From contig NZ_JAVKCA010000021.1 in the NCBI RefSeq assembly GCF_040222955.1, forward strand, positions 186,001-250,000: a stretch of 64,000 nt of DNA. The letters run 5' to 3'. Source of the stretch: Marinoscillum sp040222955. Its GTDB lineage: Bacteria; Bacteroidota; Bacteroidia; Cytophagales; Cyclobacteriaceae. The notes beneath the pieces are model-generated. The model made no database searches, was not told the origin of the DNA, and worked only from the letters and a program-made list of their open reading frames with translations. A program made the position numbers and the translations under genes. Positions 24,799 to 33,183 of the stretch are shown piece by piece. Every line of letters begins with the position of its first letter. The first letter of the stretch is position 1.

Positions 24799-26115
24799 AT
24801 GAAAAATATACATAACATATTAACCGGACTGCTCCTGCTTGGGCTGTGTTATTCCGGTAAGGCCCAAAGGCTCGAATTGAACCTGAATGAGGCCATTGAC
24901 CTGGCCAAGAAAAACAACAAGGCATTCATGGTGCAGAAGCTGGAAAATGACCTGGCTGAACAGGCAATAAAGGAAAGCAAGGGTCACTTGCTGCCAACAA
25001 TTTCTGCCGGTGGATCATATACCCATTTTATCGACCGTGCAGTCATTTTCATGCCCGGATCATTTGTGGGCAGTGAGTCGCCTGTAGTGGACGTGGCGGT
25101 TGGTGGTAGGAATGCATGGAATGCCGCTATCAACCTGAATCAACCGATCCTTTCTGAGGTAGCAAGAAGGCAGATTAAATCAGCCAAATTGAATGCCCTG
25201 GTAGAGCAAGAACAATCAAAAGATATGGAAACCATCCTGGTATTGGACGTTGCCAAAACGTACTATGAAGTTCTTTTGATTGAGGAGACCATACTCCTGA
25301 ATCGTCAGAGCCTTGAGCGAAATATCTATGCGCTGAAAGATGCTAAGCAACTTTATGAGCAAGGCAAGGGACTAAAGATTGATACCGTGCGCAGTGCTAT
25401 AGCTATAGATAATCTGATCGCCGATATCGCGTACCTGGAAAACCTCTATCAAATTGCATTGATTCAGTTTAAATATAAACTGGGCTTTTCCGATCAATAT
25501 GATCTGGTACTTACTGATCGATTGGTTTCAGAAAGTGAAGTCAATTTCCCGATCGAAGAGCAGGTGAATTACAGACCAGATTTAAGGCAGCAATACTGGT
25601 TTGTTGAATTGAGCAAGAACGGTCTGGAAAAGTCCCAGGCCCAACGATTACCAGTGCTTTCATTGGTAGGAAGTTATCAGTTGCAGGCTCAGGCTGATGA
25701 TTTGTCATTCTCGAAATATGCCTGGCCAACGACTAGCTATGTTGGAATGCAATTAAATGTGCCGGTATTCACTGGAGGCAGAACGAACCAGCAGACAGCC
25801 CAGGCTAAATTGAAATTGCAACAAGCTAAAACGGCCTTGCAGGACCTGGAGGAGAAAGTAGCTATCGAAGTACAAAGTATCCAGGTTCGGTTACAAGGAG
25901 CTAAGGATCGAATGGATATGCACAAGCGAACACTTCATGCCGCCGAACTTCATTACACTATGGTGATGCAGAGGTATCAAGAGGGACTAAGCAGTCGATT
26001 GGAATTTACTGATGCTGAGCTGGCGTTGTCTCAAGCCAAACTCAGCGTTCTTCGATCCGCATACGAGGTGAATGTTGCACAACTGGAATTACAGAAGGCA
26101 GTAGGCTTATTGTAA
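24799..26115 (+). CDS. TolC-family outer-membrane efflux channel (HAE1 system)
   Basis: 438 residues with a signal peptide (LLLLGLCYSGKAQ). Two homologous helical repeats are typical of TolC: LNLNEAIDLAKKNNKAFMVQKLENDLAEQAIKESKGHLLPTISAGGSYTH, and later VGMQLNVPVFTGGRTNQQTAQAKLKLQQAKTALQDLEEKV. It is the last gene of the MFS-adaptor-pump-channel run and starts 11 bases after the pump. It supplies the outer-membrane exit of the tripartite pump. Two T-rich hairpins follow. Confidence 0.93.
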   Translation: MKNIHNILTGLLLLGLCYSGKAQRLELNLNEAIDLAKKNNKAFMVQKLENDLAEQAIKESKGHLLPTISAGGSYTHFIDRAVIFMPGSFVGSESPVVDVAVGGRNAWNAAINLNQPILSEVARRQIKSAKLNALVEQEQSKDMETILVLDVAKTYYEVLLIEETILLNRQSLERNIYALKDAKQLYEQGKGLKIDTVRSAIAIDNLIADIAYLENLYQIALIQFKYKLGFSDQYDLVLTDRLVSESEVNFPIEEQVNYRPDLRQQYWFVELSKNGLEKSQAQRLPVLSLVGSYQLQAQADDLSFSKYAWPTTSYVGMQLNVPVFTGGRTNQQTAQAKLKLQQAKTALQDLEEKVAIEVQSIQVRLQGAKDRMDMHKRTLHAAELHYTMVMQRYQEGLSSRLEFTDAELALSQAKLSVLRSAYEVNVAQLELQKAVGLL

Positions 26116-26145
26116 GTGATTAATTGCTATTCAGTTTAGTTAAGC

Positions 26146-26184
26146 AAAAAAAAGGGCCAGAATAAGTATCCTGGCTCTTTTTTT
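26146..26184. terminator. Terminator after the HAE1 operon
   Basis: The stem GGGCCAG / CTGGCTC, flanked by an A-run of eight (26146-26153) and a T-run of seven, has a 10-base loop. It ends the plus-strand operon and may also act on the opposite strand. Confidence 0.88.
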
Positions 26185-26238
26185 GGTATCTCTATCTTCA
26201 AGGTTTTGTGGAGCATCATTAAAAGTAAAGGTTTTAAA

Positions 26239-26269
26239 ATAGTCAGGTTAAGCAGTTTAACCTGACTAT
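26239..26269. terminator. Second hairpin in the convergent gap
   Basis: ATAGTCAGGTTAA (26239-26251) and TTAACCTGACTAT (26257-26269) form a perfect 13-bp stem with loop GCAGT. A short T-run follows on the plus strand and TTTTAAAA on the minus strand. It probably ends the minus-strand DsrE operon. Confidence 0.7.
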
Positions 26270-26322
26270 GACTTTTTATCCTACTGAGCAGAACGAAAGT
26301 TCTAATTTCAACAGTAGCACAC

Positions 26323-26739
26323 TTATATAGTCAACGTTATAAATCCTTTCTTTTTAAGCTGTAAAGCATGGAGTATTCCATTGTCAACAATGGTAAGATC
26401 ATCCGGTAGCTGATCAATGCCAATATCAAACTTTGAAAGAGACAGACCGCAGACCAGCACTTGTATCCTTTGCTTGCGCGCTTCTTCCAGCAACTCCTTA
26501 AATGCCTCATTTCCGCTTATGTCCTTTACCGTTTTACCGCAGATTAAAACATGAAATTCTCCGAGTGACTGCTCCTCACTTTTTCCCAAATCCCGGGCAG
26601 TAAGGATAATGGGTTTTAGCTGCTGAATATTCTTAGAAATTACCAGGTAGTTGTCTTTGCCCTCTTGGATACTTTGCGCATTTACTATTTCTGCACCTGC
26701 CATGAATAGTATTGCTGTTGCTATTATTAAATTTCTCAT
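26323..26739 (-). CDS. DsrE-family secreted protein
   Basis: 138 residues with a signal peptide (MRNLIIATAILFMAGAEIVNAQ). The remainder fits DsrE: FHVLICGKTVKDISGNEAFKELLEEARKQRIQVLVCGLSLSKFDIGIDQLPDD, then VDNGILHALQLKKKGFITLTI. A single Cys lies in VLVCGLSL, where the family's sulfur-relay Cys is located; another lies in LICGK. DsrE-type proteins move sulfur or form small oligomers with uncertain roles. Its start overlaps the stop of the DoxX-like gene (ATGA), so both are translated as a unit. Confidence 0.75.
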   Translation of the reverse strand: MRNLIIATAILFMAGAEIVNAQSIQEGKDNYLVISKNIQQLKPIILTARDLGKSEEQSLGEFHVLICGKTVKDISGNEAFKELLEEARKQRIQVLVCGLSLSKFDIGIDQLPDDLTIVDNGILHALQLKKKGFITLTI

Positions 26740-27146
26740 TGCTCTAGTTTTTTGAAATTATCATTGATACTGAAGAAAAGAAGCCCTCCCATGATCGCTA
26801 TGTTCTTAAAAAGAGGACCTAATGTGGCCAATTGCCCAACCTGAATTGTGAGAGTAATTGGAATCAAAACTGTCACCAATACTAAAGCTGAATACCGGGT
26901 TTTATAGCCAAATAATAAAGCTCCTCCGGCTACCAACATTATAATGCCTGATAGAATCACTGAAACCTGGGGAGATCCCAATAGATAACCGATAGTCCCA
27001 AAATTGGCACTTTCTATACGAGCGATTACCTTATCCGTGTTGAGAAAATGATTTGCGCTCGCCACGATAAATATGAGGCTAAGCATTATGCGAAGTGTGA
27101 CTACAGACAGATAGTTCACTTCAAGTTTTGAATCTTGAAATTTCAT
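26736..27146 (-). CDS. DoxX-like small membrane protein
   Basis: 136 residues with four hydrophobic segments: LRIMLSLIFIVASANHFLN, LLGSPQVSVILSGIIMLVAGGALLFGY, SALVLVTVLIPITLTI and NIAIMGGLLFFSIND. The layout matches DoxX/MauE-like proteins, and a DsrE partner fits a thiol-sulfur or redox task. It overlaps the DsrE gene by four bases. A 72-bp gap separates it from the small secreted protein upstream. Confidence 0.75.
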   Translation of the reverse strand: MKFQDSKLEVNYLSVVTLRIMLSLIFIVASANHFLNTDKVIARIESANFGTIGYLLGSPQVSVILSGIIMLVAGGALLFGYKTRYSALVLVTVLIPITLTIQVGQLATLGPLFKNIAIMGGLLFFSINDNFKKLEQ

Positions 27147-27218
27147 TTTGAATTTGTTTTAATTGATTGAATATCAGTCCTGAATGGACTTTTACATCAC
27201 TGTTCCTGATTCAATCAG

Positions 27219-27593
27219 CTAAAAACAAATTTTCAACCTTGAGTACAAAATATATAAAGCGACCGATGCCGCATTAGCAGATGACGAAGTGAATGTGTCA
27301 TACTTTGTCGGGGTTTTGATGGACAGAGACAGAACTAAATTGCTGCCATCAAAAGGCAAGTGATGATTCACATTTTCAGACGATCCAATTTTTGCTTCAC
27401 TGAGAACACTTTCCTCAATTTCGTGGCAGCTAAAACTAGAAATTGTTGCTTTACTCTTATTAACCACCTCCGTTTGAGGTACATCAAGTTGGGCTTGAAT
27501 GAAATTTCGTACCTGGCATGGGGCTATTAATAAAAGTAAGCTTAAGCCTAATACGTAGAATGGGGAATTATGTAATGAGGCTTTGAATGACAT
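27219..27593 (-). CDS. Small membrane/secreted protein of unknown function in metal cluster
   Basis: 124 residues; I do not recognise a named family. It has one N-terminal hydrophobic segment (YVLGLSLLLLIAPCQVRNFIQ) with a Cys-Gln-Val-Arg-Asn patch, a polar Ser/Thr-rich middle with SSFSCHEIEE, and a terminal segment ASVALYILYSRLKICF. Two or three Cys could bind metal. It is the first gene of a three-gene minus-strand run with the DoxX-like and DsrE genes. The 160-bp upstream region has only a single weak GTTACAA, not the paired repeat. Confidence 0.55.
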   Translation of the reverse strand: MSFKASLHNSPFYVLGLSLLLLIAPCQVRNFIQAQLDVPQTEVVNKSKATISSFSCHEIEESVLSEAKIGSSENVNHHLPFDGSNLVLSLSIKTPTKYDTFTSSSANAASVALYILYSRLKICF

Positions 27594-27752
27594 TTGATTT
27601 GAATAACGAATAAAAATTTAGAAAGTTTGAAGAGGGTGTGTATTGACGGATTTCCGGAATCGGAACCTTCATTGACTTCCATAGATTAAAGTTACAACCG
27701 TTGAGGAAGTGATTAGGATAGCGACAATTGCTGTAATGAGCACCTAAGACGA

Positions 27753-27965
27753 CTAACAGTTACAACTTCCATTTTGTACCGGTGGACACTTCTTAGTTCC
27801 ATAACTGCAATACACGCAGCAATCACCTGATTTGGGCTTCAGCACCTGGTGGCAATTTTCACATTCATAGAAGTACTGGCATGCATCCATAGGCATGGTT
27901 TCTTCCTTCCGATGTCCGCAGTTAGGACAGGTAATGGTGGATTCTAACGCTATTCCTTTCTCCAT
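27753..27965 (-). CDS. GDCCVxC-domain Cys-rich small protein
   Basis: 70 residues if it starts at ATG 27965; the frame is open to 27989. The protein begins IALESTITCPNCGHRKEETMP, continues ACQYFYECENCHQVLKP, and then has the diagnostic G-D-C-C-V-Y-C-S-Y-G block. Ten or more Cys are in CxxC pairs, so it probably binds zinc or copper or acts in thiol redox. Some members of this family carry selenocysteine; here ordinary TGT/TGC codons are used. It lies 22 bases behind copA-2 and is probably co-transcribed. Confidence 0.82.
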   Translation of the reverse strand: MEKGIALESTITCPNCGHRKEETMPMDACQYFYECENCHQVLKPKSGDCCVYCSYGTKKCPPVQNGSCNC

Positions 27966-28011
27966 GCTATTGATCATTTGGCTTCTCAACTAGAATGCCT
28001 GAAAGTCCCTA

Positions 28012-30498
28012 TCACCTCAACCTCAAACTATTCCCAATGACAGAAACGGAGCTGAGGCTCATGGCCAATGCCGCAAGCATCGGGCTCAACAAAAGGCCAA
28101 AAACCGGGAACAGTACTCCTGCGGCAATCGGCACACCGAGCATATTGTAAACGAAAGCAAAGAACAGGTTCTGCTTAATGTTTCTCATCACATCTGTACT
28201 CAACTTCCGAGCTCTCACAATTCCATCCAGCTCCCCTTTAACCAACGTAAGACTTGCACTCTCAATAGCTACATCAGTACCTGTTCCCATGGCAATTCCT
28301 ACATTGGCCTGGGCAAGTGCCGGGGCATCATTGATTCCATCTCCTGCCATAGCTACAATTTTCCCCTTTTTCTGGAGCGCTTTGACTTTCTCGTATTTGT
28401 TTTCCGGCAAGAGGTCCGCTTCATATCCATCTAATCCAAGCTTATCTGCAACCGCTTTGGCTGTATGCTTATTGTCACCTGTGAGCATAATTACCTCAAG
28501 TCCCTGGTCTTGTAAATCCTTGATAGCATCAGCCGATGATTCTTTGATGGGGTCAGCTACGCTGATGAACCCAGCCACTTCCTTATCAATCACAACAAAC
28601 ATGACCGTTTGCCCTTCCAGCTGTCGTTGCTTCACCTCTTTATCATGCTCTTGCTCCAGTGTTAAATCAAATTCCTCCAGGAGTTTTTTATTGCCAATGG
28701 CTATCTGGAGCCCATCCACTTTGCCGGTAATTCCTTTGCCAGTAATGGAGTTAAAATCGTCTACCTTCTGAGGTTTCAATCCTTTCTTTTCAGCACCTTC
28801 CACAATGGCATGAGCCAATGGATGTTCACTACTTGACTCCAGTGAAGCAGCATTTTTCAGAATGGCATCCGTACTATACTTTTCATTGATGGACTGTACA
28901 TCCTGAAGTGATGGCTTGCCCTGTGTGATGGTTCCTGTTTTATCAATGACCAGTGTGGTCACTTTGTGCATTTCCTCAATGGCACTAGCATCCTTTACCA
29001 AAATTCCCTGCTTTGCCCCTTTTCCTGTTCCAACCATGATCGACATGGGAGTAGCCAGGCCTAATGCACATGGACAGGCAATGATTAGCACCGTTACGGC
29101 ACTGGTAAAGGCATAAACCAACTTAGGATCAGGCCCCCAAACGGCCCAAACGGCAAAGGAAATGAGGGCAATTGTTACCACGATGGGTACAAAATAGCTC
29201 GACACTTTATCAGCCAGATTCTGAATAGGTGCTTTCGTTCGGCTGGCCTTGTTGACCATCTCGATGATTTGTGACAGCAACGTGTCACTCCCCACTTTCT
29301 GTGCTTTTATTTGAAAGGAGCTGGTACCATTGATTGTACCGGCAATCACATGGTCTCCTTCCGTTTTCTCAACCGGAACAGGTTCACCTGTGATCATCGA
29401 CTCATCGATGCTGCTTTTTCCTTCGGTTATCTCTCCATCCACAGGGATCTTTTCACCTGGTTTGATCTTAATGATGTCATCCAGCTTCACATGCTCTAAC
29501 GGAATCGTCATCTCCTCGCCATCTCTAATTACCGTTGCTTCAGGTGGCACAAGGTTGAGCAGCTCCTTGATGGCAGAATTGGTCTGACTTCTTGCTTTGG
29601 CTTCCAATAATTGACCCAATAATATTAGGGTAAGAATGACAACCGCAGCTTCAAAATATAAGTGAACAGCCCCTCCCTCAGATTTAAACTGATCAGGGAA
29701 AATATCAGGAAACAGCAAGGCAAAAATGCTAAACAGGTAAGCTGCGCCGGCTCCCAGTGTGATGAGTGTCCACATGTTTGGCGAGCGATTGATGATGGAT
29801 TTGTACCCTCTCACAAAGAAATTCCAACAAGAGTAAAAGATCACCGGTGTACTTAACGCAAACTGCACCCAACCCCAGGTCTTTTCGCTTGCGATTCCGG
29901 ATAAGGAAACACCTATCATCTCACTCATGGCGATGAAGAAGACAGGTACAGTAAAAGCCACCGAAATCCAGAACCTGGTCAGCATTTTCTTATAGGCTTG
30001 ATGTTCTTCCGAACCATCATCAGCAGAAGCTTTTATCGGTTCCAAGTCCATTCCGCATTTAGGGCATGAGCCCGGATGATCCTGCGCTACTTCCGGGTGC
30101 ATCGGGCAGGTGTAAATGGTTTTCGAACTTTCTTCCCTTTCTAAATCCATTCCACACTTGGGACAATCACCTGGTTTGTCATATTTCTTATCTCCTTCGC
30201 ATAGCATTGGACAATAGTATTTGCCAGATCCTCCAGTGTCCTTCTTTTTTATTTCCGGCATGGGATGGTGATGATGCTCGTGAGACCCTGGAAGGTGAAT
30301 GTCATAGCGACCTCCGTCTTCTTTCAGTGCCTGTTTGAGTTGATCCAATGGAACGTGATGATCCATTTTAATAATGGCTTCACCTTGCTCCAAATCAACA
30401 GCAACGGAAGTGACACCCGATACTTTGCTCAACGTCTGATGTACATGGTTTTTGCACCCGGAGCACGTCATTCCTGCGATCTTATATGTGTGTTCCAT
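28012..30498 (-). CDS. copA: Cu(I)-exporting P1B-type ATPase with HMA and two heavy-metal-binding zinc-ribbon-like domains, CopA-2
   Basis: 828 residues. The order is an HMA domain (1-70; GMTCSGC), a His-rich linker (HEHHHHPMP, ~73-81), and two heavy-metal-binding domains of the YCPM...CPKCGMDLE type (94-120 and 129-154). The membrane ATPase core follows with ACPCALGLATP, DKTGT, SSEHPLAHA and GDGINDAPALAQANVGIAMG. The extended metal-loading N-terminus differs from CopA-1 and suggests a role in tight copper capture or silver tolerance. It is monocistronic or followed by the GDCCVxC gene. Its promoter region carries the RTGTAAM element and abuts a truncated gene of the cus operon. Confidence 0.95.
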   Translation of the reverse strand: MEHTYKIAGMTCSGCKNHVHQTLSKVSGVTSVAVDLEQGEAIIKMDHHVPLDQLKQALKEDGGRYDIHLPGSHEHHHHPMPEIKKKDTGGSGKYYCPMLCEGDKKYDKPGDCPKCGMDLEREESSKTIYTCPMHPEVAQDHPGSCPKCGMDLEPIKASADDGSEEHQAYKKMLTRFWISVAFTVPVFFIAMSEMIGVSLSGIASEKTWGWVQFALSTPVIFYSCWNFFVRGYKSIINRSPNMWTLITLGAGAAYLFSIFALLFPDIFPDQFKSEGGAVHLYFEAAVVILTLILLGQLLEAKARSQTNSAIKELLNLVPPEATVIRDGEEMTIPLEHVKLDDIIKIKPGEKIPVDGEITEGKSSIDESMITGEPVPVEKTEGDHVIAGTINGTSSFQIKAQKVGSDTLLSQIIEMVNKASRTKAPIQNLADKVSSYFVPIVVTIALISFAVWAVWGPDPKLVYAFTSAVTVLIIACPCALGLATPMSIMVGTGKGAKQGILVKDASAIEEMHKVTTLVIDKTGTITQGKPSLQDVQSINEKYSTDAILKNAASLESSSEHPLAHAIVEGAEKKGLKPQKVDDFNSITGKGITGKVDGLQIAIGNKKLLEEFDLTLEQEHDKEVKQRQLEGQTVMFVVIDKEVAGFISVADPIKESSADAIKDLQDQGLEVIMLTGDNKHTAKAVADKLGLDGYEADLLPENKYEKVKALQKKGKIVAMAGDGINDAPALAQANVGIAMGTGTDVAIESASLTLVKGELDGIVRARKLSTDVMRNIKQNLFFAFVYNMLGVPIAAGVLFPVFGLLLSPMLAALAMSLSSVSVIGNSLRLR

Positions 30499-30517
30499 AT
30501 TGATTGTATTTAGTAGG

Positions 30518-30573
30518 CTAAAATCTCAAATAAATTATCGCTCGTGTTACACAATTTTAAGATTCTCTTATAT
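30518..30573 (-). promoter_or_regulatory. Predicted metal-AraC site and promoter (copA-2)
   Basis: On the minus strand the proximal repeat GTGTAAC (30552-30546) is perfect; the distal half 21 bp upstream (ATATAAG, 30573-30567) matches four of seven bases. GATTTTAG (30525-30518) starts 20 nt downstream of the proximal repeat. The weaker distal half makes this the least certain of the five sites. Confidence 0.5.
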
Positions 30574-30604
30574 CATTCCCCGAGTTCATGTTAGTACAGC
30601 CGTC

Positions 30605-30766
30605 TTAATCATAGCAAGACACGTTTATCATCTTCTGAATGGCAACAGGTGCCTCAATGGTTTGTAAAAAGCCCGTTTTTGGTACTTCATCACTCTGATT
30701 TTTGGGCACAGGAATGAATTGTATCCCCATGCCCAAAATCAAAATAATTACAATGGCCTTTTTCAT
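30605..30766 (-). pseudogene. Truncated haem-binding-domain protein remnant
   Basis: 53 codons from ATG 30766 to TAA 30605, too short for most gene callers. The translation (MKKAIVIILILGMGIQFIPVPKN..., ending QKMINVSCYD) matches the N-terminus of the Bacteroidota haem-binding-domain family. That family has an N-terminal hydrophobic anchor and then a CYDCHSN-type CxxCH haem motif. Here the stop falls directly after CYD, removing the second Cys and the His. Only about one third of a usual ~150-residue protein is left. The copA-2 promoter lies immediately downstream, marking a rearrangement joint. It sits 7 bases behind the DUF3347 gene. Translation is possible but haem attachment is not. Confidence 0.65.
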
Positions 30767-30773
30767 GACCGCT

Positions 30774-31346
30774 CTACAGGCTGATCACATCCTCTACTTT
30801 GCCACACTTGAGCATCCTGGCTCCAAAAAGAGGGTTTCTAATTTCCTGATTGACGCTTAGCCACATACCACCTTTGCCTCCGCTGTACATTGGGCAATAC
30901 TGATGGTAAAGGGTTCGATCAGTGCCTATGATCGTCACCAGATCTTTTATGTCACTGCTCATGGCTTCAAAATGCGCTCTTTGATCAGAAATTTCACTTT
31001 CAGAGATATGCTCACCGTGATTTTTGGCTACCTCCACGATCTCCTCCAATTCAGCTTGCTTGTCCGATGCAAATTGCGTCAGATCCAGACTCCCCAAAGC
31101 TGCTGCCAGTGCTGCTCCGGCGTTGGCTGCTCCCTCTTGATGGTCATTTACAAGGGCATCTTTCACCATCAGATAGGCATCAAGAACTGGTGTTAATGCA
31201 TTTTCCGGCTGTTGATCACTGATAGCTGTCTGCTCTCCTTTGGCAGCGATCTCTGTGGTGTTGTCAGCTGGTTGTTCTTCCTTTTTTGCAGAGCTACATG
31301 AGGCAATCGCCAATGCAAATCCGAGTGTTAAAAGTGTTGTTTTCAT
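30774..31346 (-). CDS. DUF3347-domain lipoprotein
   Basis: 190 residues with a lipobox (ALAIASC17), so outer- or inner-membrane lipid anchored in the periplasm. A short linker leads to a DUF3347 domain: ALTPVLDAYLMVKDALVNDH, then the family-defining C-terminus YHQYCPMYSGGKGGMWLSVNQEIRNPLFGARMLKCGKV with two Cys and two Met. DUF3347 is a helical domain common beside copper RND systems and is thought to bind copper. It duplicates the domain fused to the adaptor gene 25 bases upstream and belongs to the cus operon. Confidence 0.9.
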   Translation of the reverse strand: MKTTLLTLGFALAIASCSSAKKEEQPADNTTEIAAKGEQTAISDQQPENALTPVLDAYLMVKDALVNDHQEGAANAGAALAAALGSLDLTQFASDKQAELEEIVEVAKNHGEHISESEISDQRAHFEAMSSDIKDLVTIIGTDRTLYHQYCPMYSGGKGGMWLSVNQEIRNPLFGARMLKCGKVEDVISL

Positions 31347-31371
31347 TTTTCTAAAGTTTATGAGGTTTAAA

Positions 31372-33171
31372 TCATTTAAGTTTTTCTTCTACATTCCCAC
31401 AGGTGAGCATGGCATCCCCAAAGTAAGGATTCCCGATTTTATCTGAACCGCTCAACCAAAAAGCTCCTTTGTTGTTCATTACCATGGGGCAAAACAGTCT
31501 GAATCCGCTCGTTTCAACGTTGAATTTCCTGATCGTGTGATAAAGCTGATCACTCAGCGGAGAAAGCATCATGCGCATGGTTTCCAGATTGTTTCCTTTC
31601 TGAATGGCACTTGTCACTGATTTTAAGACGGCCAGGTCCTTCATCCATTCGGTGTGGGCTTCTCCTTTGACCAGCTTCATGTCCACTTTCTCGAGTGATT
31701 GTAGTAATGCGCTGGCAGTGACTGAAGCCTGGGCTGGATCTGAGGCGACAAGTGCGTCTTTTACAGGCAGGTAGCTCTCAAAAGCCGACCTGATCTGGTT
31801 TTGAAAAGTTTTGTCGGCATCATATACTCTACCTGAGGTGTTGATTTCAGGATGATCGGTTTGCTGACCGGATGCTATGTGTGTCTCACCGCCATGGTTA
31901 TGACTTGTCACGCCACCCTCCGAATTAGCCATCCGGGGACTCATCATGCTGGGCTTTCCCGCCAACTGAGCTGCTGCATCCACACTGAAGGTGCCATTTA
32001 CCACTATCTCTTCTCCAGCTTCCAAACCTTCCTTCACCACATAGCTATCTCCCAGGGATGGGCCCAGTGTTACCATGCGCATTCGGAAGGATATACCCTG
32101 ATCGCTCGCTGTTTTCACGTAGACCACAGATCTTTTACCAGTCCACATCACAGCGGTTTTAGGGACGATAAGCCCTTCCTTCCTGGCTTGACCAGCGACA
32201 CTCAGCACACCGGAAGCAAACATTTCCGGCTTTAGTTGGTAATCAGGGTTGTTCACCTCCACCCGCAGTTTGGATACCCTGGTCTTAGGATCGATGGTGG
32301 GATCGATGTAGGTGATATTGCCGGTAAATTCTTCACCCGGAAGTGAACTGATGGTAAATGAAACCGGGGCGCCTTCCCTCACCCAGGCCATATCTGATTC
32401 ATAGGCATCAAACAGCACCCACACATTGGACAGATCGGCGATCATGTAGATAGGGGCTCCCTGCTTGATGTAATCTCCAAGCATGACCAGTTTTTCCTTT
32501 ACATATCCTGATCGCTCAGACCGGATAGGTAGCGTCTCTAAGGGTGTGCCATTGGCCAAAATCTGGTTAATTTGTGCCTCTGTAAGCTTCCAGTTGTAAA
32601 GCTTCCTTTTGGCTGCAGCAAAGAGTTCAGGCTGCCTGTCTTTGATCTTTTGAGCCTCGAATAATTCCTGCTGGGCAGTGACCAGCTCCGGCGAGTAGAT
32701 GGCGGCTATCACCTGACCTTTTTGAACAAACTCCCCGGAGAAATTCACGTTCAGTGTTTCCACCCGTCCGGGAATGTGTGATGCCTGCGTATACACCAGC
32801 TTCTCATTTTCCATGACCTTCCCGTTTAACCGAATCGTCCTGGTGATTTCACCTGATGCCACTTTTTGGGTAACCACATTGGCCAGTTTGAGGGCAGTTG
32901 GGGACATGGTGATGGCCAAGGGATCTTCCATTCCCATATCAGCCTCAAGGGGAATCAAATCCATGCCACAGATAGGGCATGAGCCAGGCTCGTTTTGGCG
33001 AATCTGCGGATGCATGGAGCAAGTCCATATACCGTTTTCATCAGCCACATGCTCGTGATTTTCACTCATTTCTGACGCAGGTGCGGATGGCTTCAGCACC
33101 CACCCGATGAGCGCACCAATGACCAATGTAAGGCCTATCAGTGCATATTTGTTTTGAAGTAACTTTTTCAT
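31372..33171 (-). CDS. cusB: CusB-type RND adaptor with N-terminal metal-binding domain and C-terminal DUF3347
   Basis: 599 residues, longer than a standard adaptor. It has a membrane anchor (~8-26). A heavy-metal-binding domain follows at 48-76 (WTCSMHPQIRQNEPGSCPICGMDLIPLE). The adaptor core has lipoyl halves (VETLNVNFSGEFVQKGQVIAAIYSPEL and LPIRSERSGYVKEKLVMLGDYIKQG), a His/Met-containing linker (~420-450) and a C-terminal DUF3347 (~455-599; FRLFCPMVMNNKGAFWLSGSDKIGNPYFGDAMLTCG). CusB adaptors pass Cu(I)/Ag(I) to CusA. The extra domains give two further metal sites in one chain. It starts 12 bases after the CusC stop. Confidence 0.93.
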   Translation of the reverse strand: MKKLLQNKYALIGLTLVIGALIGWVLKPSAPASEMSENHEHVADENGIWTCSMHPQIRQNEPGSCPICGMDLIPLEADMGMEDPLAITMSPTALKLANVVTQKVASGEITRTIRLNGKVMENEKLVYTQASHIPGRVETLNVNFSGEFVQKGQVIAAIYSPELVTAQQELFEAQKIKDRQPELFAAAKRKLYNWKLTEAQINQILANGTPLETLPIRSERSGYVKEKLVMLGDYIKQGAPIYMIADLSNVWVLFDAYESDMAWVREGAPVSFTISSLPGEEFTGNITYIDPTIDPKTRVSKLRVEVNNPDYQLKPEMFASGVLSVAGQARKEGLIVPKTAVMWTGKRSVVYVKTASDQGISFRMRMVTLGPSLGDSYVVKEGLEAGEEIVVNGTFSVDAAAQLAGKPSMMSPRMANSEGGVTSHNHGGETHIASGQQTDHPEINTSGRVYDADKTFQNQIRSAFESYLPVKDALVASDPAQASVTASALLQSLEKVDMKLVKGEAHTEWMKDLAVLKSVTSAIQKGNNLETMRMMLSPLSDQLYHTIRKFNVETSGFRLFCPMVMNNKGAFWLSGSDKIGNPYFGDAMLTCGNVEEKLK

Positions 33172-33183
33172 TGCAGGTATATT

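Noticed and set aside
26239..26269. Second copy of the Crp-adjacent operator (GTTAA...GTTTAAC core)
   Set aside because: It is the centre of a 13-bp perfect hairpin in a convergent gap, better explained as a terminator.
27691..27697. Sixth metal-AraC site before the DsrE/DoxX-like operon (GTTACAA)
   Set aside because: Neither position 21 bp away matches the repeat, so only a lone half-site is present.
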